Shown: positions 45,081 to 56,800 of the stretch, in pieces
Layout of the letters: the number at the start of each line of letters is the position of its first letter
Position numbering within the stretch: position 1 is the first letter of the stretch
Notes under the pieces: generated by a model
What the model saw: only the letters and a program-made list of their open reading frames with translations
Database searches by the model: none
Told to the model about the DNA's origin: nothing
Translations under genes and position numbers: made by a program
DNA from: Topomyia yanbarensis
Taxonomy: Eukaryota; Arthropoda; Insecta; Diptera; Culicidae
Assembly (NCBI RefSeq): GCF_030247195.1
Contig: NC_080670.1
Coordinates: 213,640,546-213,704,545, forward strand
Length of the DNA stretch: 64,000 nt
Direction of reading: 5' to 3'

Positions 45081-47640
45081 CAAAATTGCCGATACGGCCA
45101 TTTAATTTGAACTTTATCGCAATGACGCATACATAGTATGATATCAGAATGTTCGTATGTAACGAAGAGATATTTTTGGGAAACAGTTAAGATTATTCAA
45201 GATTCAAAGAGGTTTACTACTTGGAATATCTTCACAGAAACAAAAATGTATTTTTTTGTATTATCTAACAAAATATCCATAATCTAACCCCATCTAAAAG
45301 CACACCAGCTGTTGTTAGTAGCCACCACCATCCCGCATCGACTTGAGAAATAAATTTTAATTTTTCATTGTCTGTACGGCTCCACCAACTTCTCACCTCG
45401 ATAATAGGGGCGGTGGAGTACTTTGTTACAAACAGCTGGTCCGATTGCGGACCCGCCGTTTTGACCCCGCAGGCAACGACGAAGAAAAAAAAATAATAAA
45501 CACTCGTACATAGTGAGCAGATGTAGCCGCCACGATAAAAAAGTACCCCCTCTTTCCTGTATCTCCACCACCACCACCATTGACCGACCGACCGACCGAC
45601 AGCCACACCAATTCAATTGCGGCATAATCAAATGAATCATTAATTTGTTTTCATCATTTTGCATTTTTTATCTCTCGCCTCCTCAAACGCAAAATCAATA
45701 CACACTCGCTCGGCTCACATCTTTAAGTGTTGCGCTATTCATCAAAGTGTGTGAGTAGTCGGATCCAAGTGTGCTGTGTGCGAGCGGCAAACAGGCGTGA
45801 AATTAAAGCGTTGTAAATTTGATTCAACATCAAATCTGACCAAGGTCCAAGCAGCAATAAACGAAAAAAAGGTATGAAAAGCGAAGGCAGGAAGGACCTC
45901 GCTTGCTATTAAATTCAGTTTCATTTAAATTTATTACAGCATCAATCATTCACGTGTTTCCAGTTTCACGTGTTCTCTCGTCTCACCTCTTTCAGCCTGA
46001 GCAGGATTCGGTTTGTCGACCCGAAGGGAGAAAATCGATAGCTCGCAGAGAGCTGTGCTAGGAAATTGCAACCCCCGTGATTCGTGAGATAAAACGTCCT
46101 CAAACGGAATAATGGGTTAGCCACAGTTTGATCGGCTGTTGAAATATTTCACCAAAGGAGTGAAAAGTTTCAATTCGTCTCAAATGTCGAACTGATAAAT
46201 GACTTTTCGTTTTAATTTACACTTTTACAGCACGGGGCACACTCCTTACCGGACGTTGTGACGTGACATGTGTGTGTGTGCTAGTGTTAGAGGGAAGGGA
46301 AGGCAGTAAGTCTCGGCGATAGAGGGAACCGGATAGCAATAAATTTCTGCCAGGAGGGTGGATATAATTTATTATGACATGACATTACAGCTTTATATAG
46401 TATAGTCAGTGCACCATCGGGGAGGGGAAGACGGCGGTTATGCGGCAATGGTCGATGGTCCCGTCCCAGCTTTATATGTGGGGTAGCCAAAAATATAGCA
46501 TCTATTTCGCACTAAAAGCACATAACGGAAAAGGGTACGTGTACATGGATCCGCTTAGGATCGGCTGAAAACAGACCATGGGATTGTGGGCGAGTGATGG
46601 CCACGAGTTAGAGTTAACAATATGGTAATTTTGGATTTGGAAATAGATTCTAAGATTTCGTCACGGTTCTCATATCTGCTTATGATAGAATCGTACAAAA
46701 AAATTCGCTCTGTTCAAAATTAGTCCGCCGGTAATACGCAGGAACCAATCAATTTTCCGGAAATTCTCCGGAACGTGGCACTAAATCACCTCTGATTGGC
46801 ACATGTACTCTCGTCGGCTCGACGTTCTCAGGAAGCATAAAAAAGCACTGCCGCCACCGCCAAATGGACAAAAGAAACGTCGGTTACAGCATGCGTAAAA
46901 CCATCGAGAAAAACCCGCCACGGCCGGTCTCACATTTGACCTATAAAAATGGCCCAAACAGGTTCCAGCCGCTGCTGAGCCCCTTCTTTTAAAACTATCG
47001 CTCGGCTCGGTCAGGCCCGCCATGGTAACAACACCACGAATGCATCAACCAACCAACCAACCGTGAAGGTACCCCAGGAGACGTCTTTCGATTCACGTAG
47101 GTCCTCCTTCTCGCATCAGTCTTGCCACCTTTCCGAGCAGAGTGACACGCGGCTTGGTCCGACCAAGGTAAGAAGAAAAAATGGAAAGAGGCCCGAATAG
47201 TACCGTTACAATACTTGAGACGTACATCAAGAGGTAAGAGTAAACGTAGACGCGACGGAAAAAATGAACAACAGCAATAGCAACAACAACAACATCATTA
47301 ACAAGCACCACAAAGCAGCACTCCTCTTCGACACTGTCGTGGTGCAGCAGCAACTTGGTTGCACACGGGGGACGACGCGTTTCCATTCGGCTGGGTCTGC
47401 TCTGTAACGAATCGAAGTAGGCGTTGTGTATCGCGATTATCTGTTTTTTCTCGTTTTGAAGGGGATCCGGAGGATTGTGCTTCATAATGTACATTTTTAT
47501 CTGGAAACAGTACTGTAATGATCCGTCTGTTTTTTAACCGAACAACAAACTTGTGTTGATAATATCGGAAAAATGTTTTTAAACTCACCCGACACAGTTT
47601 GAATCTCCAAGTTGTCTGGTTGCAGAAAATCTGTGACTGT
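45081..47640. promoter_or_regulatory. Large non-repetitive intronic island
   Basis: 2.5 kb without transposon motifs, with short tracts (cgaccgaccgaccgac at 45584-45599, caaccaaccaaccaacc near 47045, aacaacaacaaca near 47283) and moderately high GC. This kind of sequence is commonly promoter or enhancer DNA in mosquitoes. No ORF is convincing; the minus frames 45606-45265 and 47494-47093 lack family features. It may contain an alternative Dsp1 first exon. Confidence 0.3.
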
Positions 47641-50600
47641 ATCCAATTGCATACTTTTCCCTCTCAGTATTATTCTTAACAGACAAGCACTTGAATAGGG
47701 CTAATAGACATCTTCTTTCTACACATTTGACTAATTTTATGTACACTACACCTGCAGTAGGTCAGGACGACAAAAAATTCTAAAATTTCTTGATGAAAAA
47801 CGTCTTTTTACAGAAAAACCACCACTGAAAATCGGTTGAAAAAATCCAACTCTCGCGAAGAAAACAAACGCTTCAAACTCATCAATCCACGGTGACACAA
47901 CAGCTGATCCCCGATTGCTACGATCGGGTACGTTTTACTAGTCGACAGTCCACGATGCAAAAATAGATAGGTGCAAACATTTGTCCTTTTGAATGCGTTG
48001 GTCACTGGTAGTTTCTTGCATGCAGAATTTATGGCGACCGGGACATTGGATCATATTTTCAACAAACCAAAGCAAAACGAATGCTTGTAAGCACGTGGTG
48101 AAAATAAGTATGTCAGCCGGGCCCGTTAATTGGGACAAGGCTTCTTGAGTTTTTCTCATCTCTTTTATATTTCCTTTTTGCTCGAAAAAAAAATCACTAC
48201 CGCACTTACACATAGAAAAATTGTGTATCTTGCTCTCCAATACGCCAGACGCTGTTCTGAAACATTCTCTAAATGACGTTTTCATTACTTCAAACTTCCA
48301 TCGACTTTTTATCGCGAATTTCTAAACCCCATCTCACCTTAACCGCACTATATGGATAGTCCCAAAAGGAGAGTTTTATTCCATCATATTTAAAATAAAC
48401 GATTCTTACTTTAAACCAGTGAACATTTCAAAAATTCATAAAATTTAATCCGTTAAAAAAATAATGTATTTGCCTTCAATTCATCAATTATATCGCAAAG
48501 TTGAAAGTTTCAAAGAAAGAAGTGTCCAGCAACATCAATTTTTAATAGCTTTCTTTGTGCCAGATATAATAGCTATTGGCAACGTTCTGTTGAAAGCTTA
48601 TTACTGAAAATGTCAACAAACACTTTTTGGAACACGGTAAATTCGGAGTAGAAGTTTGTAAATTTTTAGGGAAGTTCTACGACTTTTCTAAACAGTTCTG
48701 TAATGGTTTTCTGAGTTCCATAGTTCTTTGAATTTAATGATAAACCAAATCCTTGATCTTACATTCCGGTGTAAAAATTCCAAGAAATTCGCGTTCACAA
48801 GAATTTCAAATTTCTTAGGAGATTCTTGAACTATGCAGGAACCCACTGATATTTGGGAGCTTCCAGACTTCTATTATCTGTATTGTATTATATAATTTAT
48901 TAGGGATTTGACCTAGTAGATCATTCGCCCTTGCTGATATGAAGCTTCCTGGATTTCCCGAAATTTTCAGCGCATTTTTTCGATGTTTATGAACATCAGA
49001 ACTACGCAGATCCAATATGCCTGTAGTTCGTAGAAACTCACAGGAGCTTGTGGTAATTGTTTGAAATTAGTAGGATTTCCAGAGAATCGGCGAAATTCTC
49101 TGAACTTTAAGGGATTATCCGAAATTCTGTACTGCTCTATCTCGAGATAAATAAACTCAAAACGAAAACTTCTCTGACGTTTGAAGGCCCACGCTACAGA
49201 GAAATGCACAATAAACCATTCTTGAAAATTAGCTGAATAACATGGGAAATTTTTCAGCATTCTGACTGTTTGGGGGAAGGATGATGTGTTAGATATAACT
49301 CTATGCTCCGAAATAATTTCGCATGAGCTGACGAACTGGCTTGAATTGTTACCGTCATCCGATCACGAATACATTTTTCTATCATTTAATTTCTTTTTTT
49401 TAATTTCCGAGCAGAGAGAGGCTCGCTGGGGCAGACATTCTTGCTTTGAACTCAAAAACCTGAGTGCATAAGCCACTCACTACTGACAAGCGGTTATCTA
49501 ATGTTGAAGTGCAACAAACGATACCTCTATCAGAAATTGTCGGCAGCCGGCTGCCCAGAGCAGTTGGCACATGAATGCAATCGCAGCATCATTTGTCAAG
49601 GTGAATCTAGATATATAGAACTGATTATCTCGTTCCAATAACAAAAACACCTTCCCGTGACAATTGTAAATACATGGTTCCTCTCCTGACGACAAGGATG
49701 TTGTTGGCCACGTATTACGATGCTCACGCTCAATATATTTTTGACATTAATGAACCTGTAAAATTCATGATATTACATTGCAGTGACAAAACTCAAGTAC
49801 TTCCATTACTGAATATCTTACAGTTAGAAGCAATATGGGTTCACACTTCATAAATTTCAAAGGCAAGCTCAATTATTAGTCAGTTAGTCATCCGTTCCTT
49901 TGGCTTCGAAAGTCAGAAACGACTATGGAACGACGTCTTCCGTCTGGGCTAAACATCTGGACATTATCAGCACACAATTACGAACGTGATGTAGTTGTAG
50001 AATACATTTTCTCGAGATTTGGCTCCATTTTCGCGTTTTTAAAATTATTCCATCTCATGAACCCGTTAGGTCTAATCCAAGTTTGCCTGAAGTCATTAGA
50101 AATTGCATTGTCCCACGGTACGGGTGCTTCTGTTTTCTATGGCTCGCTATTCTTATTGCCCGGTCAAAGGCAACGATACTACACAGCAAAATCTCGTCAA
50201 ATTTTCATCAGACCAAAAGATTCAGCAATCCAAGATGCGGAAGACTCAGGAATTTAAATTCAATCCACTTGGCAGGTAGTGTTTGCTTAAAATTCAGCAA
50301 TTGAAATAATCAAATTGTCAGTACAATTACAGGATTCACAGTTATCCAGTCCAAAATACGTCACCCATCACGTCAATTGCTGAATTTTCAACGAAGATAC
50401 TATATCAATAAGATGAGTACGAAACGCTAACCTTTAGACATCTTGGATTGCCGAACCTTTCAGCTGATGAAATTTAAAAGAAAATTGCTGTCCTTCGGTG
50501 AAAAAATGGCATGTATGCTGTTTGTGTAGTGGTTAAGTAACAAATCGTTAGATTTAACCCCATTGGACGCTATTGAAATCCCATAATAATTACCATTTTC

Positions 50601-50677
50601 GAGCTTGTCAGTATCGTCTTATATTCCTTGTGTGGACGTGAGTCTTTGTTTTTTTTTCCTTTTTCAAGGATTTTTAT
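47641..50677. other. Intron stretch, nothing recognised
   Basis: AT-rich sequence with short frames. The longest, minus 48285-47938 (115 codons) and plus 49925-50257 (110 codons), show no family features, start context or splice framing. Confidence 0.4.
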
Positions 50678-51084
50678 GAACGTGTCCACTGGAAAACAGA
50701 CAGAGAAAGAATGACCGGAACGGTGAGAATGAAGAAACGGTGAAAATTCACCATTTTATTGGAAACACTGAAAAAAGATATGTCCTCAAGCAGGAATCGA
50801 ATATGCGATCTCCCAGTCTCAAGCTGGGTGCGTTAACCACTCCGCCATCGAGGAACTGTGATGATGCCATCACATATTCCCAACTATATCGTGATCACCG
50901 CCGCAGCCTCCAATACCTCCTAATTGACCCATCGACCCCCAATGTCTCCTAGAAGCAGATCGTCACCTCTCCCTCTCATGGGAGATCGCAGGTTCGATTC
51001 CTGCTTGAGGACATATCTTTTCTCGGTGTTTCCAATAAAGGTGAATTTTAACCGTTTATTCTCTTCTTTCCAGTGGACACGTTC
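50678..51084. mobile_element. Foldback element whose arms carry tRNA-like sequence
   Basis: The left arm (gaacgtgtccactggaaa, from 50678) and the right arm (tttccagtggacacgttc, to 51084) are complementary. The match continues through ttggaaacac-tga, agatatgtcctcaagcagga and cgatctccca on the left and their complements on the right, about 110-135 bp per arm. The left arm includes a complete tRNA-like cloverleaf on the minus strand; the right arm includes only the 3' half of one on the plus strand. No protein is encoded. Confidence 0.8.
50783..50854 (-). tRNA. tRNA-derived pseudogene, Ser-UGA-type anticodon loop
   Basis: The 72-nt minus-strand sequence folds as a cloverleaf. The acceptor is tcctcga with ttgagga (7 pairs, one G-T). 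The D arm lies inside tggcggagtggttaacgc, a good A box. The anticodon stem is cccag/ctggg with loop cttgaga, giving anticodon TGA. The variable loop is agatc. The T arm reads gcata-ttcgatt-cctgc, where two pairs are broken, so the B box is damaged. The short variable loop is unlike a true serine tRNA. The right arm of the same element (50979-51011) keeps the intact T arm gcagg-ttcgatt-cctgc. It is best read as a mobile, tRNA-derived sequence. Confidence 0.55.
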
Positions 51085-51372
51085 AAGTATCGTCTTTTCA
51101 AATAAATATTACGAAAATAGAAACTTGTGCAAATCAGAAAAAATCTTCTAAAAACGACAAAATGGTATCAGTTCAAAGAAAAATCGCTTAAGCCGGGACG
51201 AATTATAAAAATTACACAGTAATCCAATCATCACGTCAAAACTTCCCAAGGTCATCAAACGTTCTCAAGATTTGTGTTTGCTTCGTTCTTATTATTAAGA
51301 CTGTTCTTTGGTTTTTTTTGTGAATATAAATTCAGATAAAACGCGACCAAACCGAATCGGTAGCGAACTTAC

Positions 51373-51579
51373 CTTCCACCGTTCTGCGCACTTCCGCGAG
51401 AATTCGGCGAATATGACTTGCTCCTCCGGGTGCTTTTTCTTGTGCTCTTCGCGGCAGGTTTGTACGAAAAAGGCATACGCTGTCATGCGCCCCCTTGGTT
51501 TATTGTCCTTGACCGGCCGATTGCCGCCGATTTTGCTCTGAATCGTATTGTTCTGCGTCTGCTGCACGTGTGTTTGATT
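51373..51579 (-). CDS. Dsp1: Dsp1 exon encoding start of HMG box A
   Basis: The acceptor is ACAACACAG|AAT (AG at 51581-51580) and the donor is TGGAAG|GTAAGTT (GT at 51372-51371). The 69-codon exon begins with a Gln/Asn-rich segment ([14 protein letters not shown]), then a [13 protein letters not shown] basic lead. Box A follows: [38 protein letters not shown], with the conserved [10 protein letters not shown] and EFSRKCxERW motifs. No Met precedes the box in frame within the exon, so the start codon lies in an upstream exon. An in-frame GTG at 51567 is not a credible start. Confidence 0.95.
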
Positions 51580-54500
51580 CTGTGTTGTTAAGTGGTGAAA
51601 AGAGAAAGAGAGAAGAAAATTAGTTACTTGTTAATATATATCATTTGAATTTCGTTAACACTGAAATTGAAACAAGGCTGCCAAAAAGAATCTTGAAACG
51701 AGTTCGAGTATTACAAGATTCGTAACCAATTGAATATTGTTTGTTATCCGGAAAATACCTTAAACTTTTTTTATCGCTTATCCCCAAATTACACGCATCT
51801 AAGCATCATGCTTCTCATTCGGCTACCGAGCGACGAATGAAGCACAACAATGCATGCGGGCCTTTTATAAAATCCTAATATTCGATTAGGCCTCTTAGGT
51901 ACTTCATATTGACGGCTCTTTCTGACTGTGAACTGGAAAAAATTGGGTTTTCCGAAAGATTTTCTGAAAATCGATTTTTCCCTTGTTCACCAATTTTGAA
52001 ATTTATTACAAAATTGGTGAACAGTTTTACAAATGATTTGTGCGATCACGTTCAGTACAATGAAAATTACTAGCGTTCAAAATCTGGACATTTCATTCAT
52101 AAAACATTTTCTATTTCGATTAAGCAATATTTCTAATTCCGACGCTTCAAAAATAAATCCAATCGTGGCATAAATTAATAAAAATACCTATCACCCCACG
52201 TCAATTATATTCCACTTCTAAGGTTCTAGAGCTGCTCGCCTCCTTTTCCACGTCCAATCTCGTCATCAAAGCTGATCCAATTAGTGCAAAAACACAAAAT
52301 TCGACAACAACAACATGCCATATCTCTGCTGAAAGAAAGGAAAGCTCTTCCGCGGCCCAACTAAAAAGACGAAGGAACAGAAGAACAAGCAACTCTCAAA
52401 AGCTTGTTTAGCACTAATCTAAACAAGGAGAGGCACGAAAAAAACAACAAACCGGTCTCGTATACATTCCACCCGAGTTTCTTACATCCCGTCGATACTC
52501 CTCCATCACCACCACCCATCGGCCCTCTTCCGCTGTAATCTGCCGTGACTTTTTTTTTATTTCTTTTTAATCGCTTTCAAACGACTGCCCGGGGGCATTC
52601 ACATTTCTTTATACCATCGTCGTCGTCGTTCGGTCCCGGCTCCATCAACAATTCACAACCCATGCGCGGACGACGACGACGACGGACGAGGGTAGTTGAG
52701 AAGTAAACTCTCCTTCCTAGGGGTAATGAATGCCAAAAAAAAACTCAATAATGCGGACCAGTTCAGGTACTAAGAGACGCCCTCTGCTCAACAAATACCG
52801 CGAAATTTTGTGAATGAATCTCTTATCAACAAAAAAAAAATCCCCCGTCTTTGCATCCAAACCATGATAGATCGACGACGACGGGGCTGGTCTTGAATGG
52901 ATTATTTCTGCTGATTTGTTTGAAGGCGTCAGGTGCGCTGGTCAGTGACAACGAATTTGCTTATGTTTGACGCTTTTCGGTATCATCGAAAGTCCTCTAT
53001 TTTATGCCAACTTTGCAAATGTAAAAAAAAATTGGCAGAAACATAAACTACAACATCAAAAAAAAATTGTCTAAAATTTGTGCCGTAATTATCGAAAATG
53101 TCAGAGGGGGTCCTAATTACGCATAGGACCTTTTAAATAGGTGCGCTAGAATTCTCAAAAGTGCATTTTCTATGGAAAAATGATTGCTAGGCTCGTGCAC
53201 TTGTTTACTACGCCTATCCTATTAAAACTGTTGTCCACAAATGTATTTTTATTCGTGAATGCTTCATTTTTTTCATACTAAAAAAATTCCTTCTTTGCAG
53301 CATGAGGCGACACACTTGGAATTTTTTCCGTAGAATTGAGTCTCCCGAACTTGTTATTTGAGACTAATATCGACTTTGTTTGCATTTAATCGTACACGAT
53401 GTTCAGTATTATGAACAACACAACTTCATTTGCATATTGACGTCTTTTTAGCCCTACGGCAGTGGCGTCAATTCCTGCCTGTTCGCCTGAAGCTCTAACA
53501 CGATTGTACCTTAATTTTATTCAGCTTTGTGAATTCAGTGCACCACACGCGAATTGCAAAGGTTTAAGAGTTCACAGGTTTTATTTTATGTCGCTTCAAA
53601 TTACAACTTAATAAAGTGTAAAATTAAATGGAAAGAGATAAACCCTGAGGAGTTCTTCTCGAAACGTCGGTTCATGTAAGTGTTCATACAAAACGTGCGA
53701 CTATTTGGATATAGCTACTCGTTCAGAATGCAACACATACAAAATTATAACAAGTAACAAAGCGAGATATAGTTTTAAAATCTTTTTCTTATGAGCCAAG
53801 CTTCTGAACGGGTAACGTCCACGACGGTCTGTTATGAACGACTAAAGCAGGATTTGGAAGAGGGTTATAACAAAAATTAAGCGAGTTTTTTTTATTAGAA
53901 AGTATCAGTTTACAGCGCCTCATAAAACATTTAGTGGTTCTGGAAAGACCATTCTTATGTCACTGATGCATTTAGAATTTGGCCGAAAAAATCGGTCATA
54001 TCTTTAATATTTGTCATGTTTTTTGCCGTCATCTCTTGCATAGAAGCACTTTCAACCTGATCGGTTATCTTTTCTCTATAACTGTAAATCAAAATAAGAG
54101 TTGTGCCAAGTTTCTTCACTCTTCAAAATCTGAACAAATTGATGCATTAATAAATTTAAAAATGTTTAAGAATTAGTCGTAGTCTAGCCACTGCCATAGG
54201 TGGTCAGTGTTTAACCCCTCTTGGGCGTAGTAGAGAGTTACCCGTCTTGGGTGACTGAAATGGCAGCCGATTAAGGTAAGCCAGAACTCCACGGGAACCT
54301 CCATGTGATTGAATGAATCCAAAAATTTGGCTCTAGAAGCACTGCTCTTTCAAAAGTTGTGCATTCATAGTCACTCCGGTGATGAAAATGCTAGTGTTTC
54401 TTCCATAACTGCAGTTGTCTTGCCAAATCATCAAGTTATGAGGAGCTGTTTCTGCATCGTTTAGGGAAGTAAAAAGTTTCGCCGCGGACCTTTCATATAT

Positions 54501-54882
54501 TTACAATATTTAAAAATTAAATAGGACAGATCACGTACGCGCAACTTAATATTGCGTGTGCAGACCTTCTCTCGTCTCGGAGAAACATATGTATCCTTAT
54601 CTACTGTATCTTGGGTATCTTTTCATTGTCGTCATAGTCAGTGCTGGCATGACGTTCGTGATCAGATATTCTTCCTTGCTTCAGCTTACGAGTCATAAAT
54701 GGAAAACCCGCAGGCTTTGTTATTAGTTTCTTCACAAATGATGCTGGCTGTAGATTTGGAGGTACAGGGTGCAACTTTTGCCGTTGTCATTATTGTCTGA
54801 AGCGCAGCCCCAAAGTTGTGAACTGTTTACGGTCCAGATGATGGTTTTACTAACTGCATGATTTACCCCGCAATTTTTATAG
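51580..54882. other. Upstream Dsp1 intron, with a denser island at 52.2-53.0 kb
   Basis: No Dsp1 5' exon was identified. The part 52200-53000 has short triplet runs (cgtcgtcgtcgt at about 52617-52629, gacgacgacgacgacgac at about 52669-52687) and fewer repeats, similar to the other islands. The remainder is AT-rich and unassigned. Confidence 0.4.
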
Positions 54883-55501
54883 TTGTTTTTTTACATTTTA
54901 ACGACATTCAATTAGCTAAAAGTTACTGTGTGGGGAAAGTTGTGAAAATTAGAGCAATAGTACTCAAATGAGAGCAAGGATGTGAAGTATACAGATCGGA
55001 AAATTAGAAGTGGCTAGGTCATTAGAACAGGTTTTATATCTTACGGGCTTAACTTTTGTCTTCTGCTGATGAGGGTCGAGCTTAGGCAGCATAACTAAGA
55101 ATCACTCGAGTGCTGGTGTCCCTTGGTATAGACAGACCTGTCCATCTTTACCGTGGGAACCGACAAAAGAAAAGCCACGCAAGATCACCACTGAAAACCT
55201 GTCGACGATTAGCATCAATCAATGGTGATTGCTGCTGTTCATCTCTGTTTGCCTTTCGGGGACATGCTGGTGAACTCGAGTGATTCGTAGTTATGCTGCC
55301 TAAGCTCGACCCTCATCAGCAGAAGACAAAAGTTAAGCCCGTAAGATATTAAACCTGTTCTAATGACCCTGCCACTTCTAGTTTTCCGATCTGTATACTT
55401 CACATCCTTGCTCTCATTTGAGTACTATGGCTCTCATTGTTGTAACTTTCGCTACCCAGTAATCTATAACTAATTGAATGTCGTTAAAATGTAAAAAACA
55501 A
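54883..55501. repeat. Foldback element of about 620 bp
   Basis: The left arm (from ttgtttttttacattttaac at 54883, through actcaaatgagagcaaggat, to gaatcactcgag at about 55110) and the right arm (about 55274 to 55501) are reverse complements for roughly 230 bp, with a spacer of about 160 bp. The inner 150 bp of each arm is nearly identical, so the element is fairly young or gene-converted. No coding capacity. Confidence 0.88.
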
Positions 55502-55586
55502 AATGTGGCTAACATAGTCAAAATAAAAAAAGAAAAAATAGAGTTGTTCTGTTGGAACTGTAGAGCTGGATTCTCGGCAGGACTCC

Positions 55587-55960
55587 CTGTCAGAATCACT
55601 CACTACAACCGCAGACGAGACGGGAAATATCACCCACTGTTCGTCCCTGAGTCCGCGTTGATCAAATTATAAGTGCTAAATCATCAATCAAATTCAAATC
55701 TTGCGTATAGATGGACGTGGATGATGGCGATTGCATGTTCGTCTTTCAGTATTATCGCGACGGGCTTGAGCGTTTGTATGTTAACGTGTTCGATTTGTCG
55801 CCTGTTCTAGCGTATATGTAGCGTCGATTTTATTCGCACATTCGCGTGTGCTCTGGAATGATCGCGCGGACGGTGAATCTAATACCTAATTTTCAGTAGT
55901 GTAGTGAGGAAGTGAGTTCCCGCGTATAGCAAGAGTTTCCGGCCATGTCATGTTTTGTGG
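55587..55960 (+). repeat. Dispersed repeat family A, copy 2
   Basis: This copy shares cagaatcactcactacaa, gcagacgagacgggaaatat, cacccactg and the later gcgtttgtatgtta words with 31720-32225 and 61072-61490. It precedes a LINE-type gag relic at 56245, so it may be part of that element. Confidence 0.7.
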
Positions 55961-56244
55961 ATATTAGTGTCATTTTTTGTATTGGTTCAACTGAAAGTAC
56001 GGACCTAGTAGGCTAGGACCGAGGGTAGAAACTTCCGAACGTGATCGATTCATGATCGCGCGATCACGTACGTTTCTATGATCGCACGGCCAAGATTCAA
56101 GTATACAATATTTTATTTATATTTTTTGTGTGGTGCAAATGAAGGTATGTACGAAGGTTAAGTAGCGTTTTTATGCTGACAACATCGTGGGATGTACACA
56201 CCTGGGCGCACCTATAAGAATGGTCATTCTGAATTTTCTAAATG

Positions 56245-56800
56245 GACTCACCACAAAAGCTAGAGCATAGCGGGTCCACAAGCGAAACCCGAGCTCAATC
56301 GGACACGATCAAGCAAAGCGATCGAAGAAGAAAATGCTCACCCTCGAGAAATTACTACTACCACGCAAATGGACCAAAAATTCATTAAACGTCGAAACAA
56401 CTAGCACCTCCAGAACACAGGAAATCTCCGACGAAAGTTTGAAAATACGGTCTTCAACCGTTCCCCGATATTACAACTGCCGAAATTGTGCAAACCTGCC
56501 GAGGTGGAAAGATTCAAACCTTCCAACTCAAGTCCCAAAAAAAGAATATCCCCTTCAGGAATGATCTCCGACGCCAATACCCAACGCACACTAAAGACGT
56601 CCGGCTTAAAAAAATACGAAGTTTAATCCGAAACCCCAAACGATTCTTACACGCAAGAAAATGTTTCAGATTTCACCATAAAGCCTTCAAACTCAACGAA
56701 ATTGTTTAACATCTTCAGTACAGAATGTCGTACATGGTGGAACTGTGTAAAGGTGACTTTCCGAAGTTTATGCTCCATTTTAATTTTTAATGAATTCCAA
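56245..56800 (+). mobile_element. Possible LINE ORF1 (gag) relic
   Basis: The plus strand reads MDSPQKLEHSGSTSETRAQS from 56245, then S/T- and K-rich sequence, then in other frames a LKKYEV / LIRNPKRFLHARK segment, and near 56723 MSYMVELCKGDFPKFMLHFN. That order (polar N-terminus, small mixed domain, VELxKGDxPKF block) resembles jockey or I-type gag proteins. The copy is frameshifted. The assignment is tentative. Confidence 0.4.

Noticed and set aside
51567..51569. GTG as the start codon of Dsp1 box A exon
   Set aside because: A clean acceptor lies just upstream, the frame is open to it, and insect Dsp1 proteins have a longer N-terminus.
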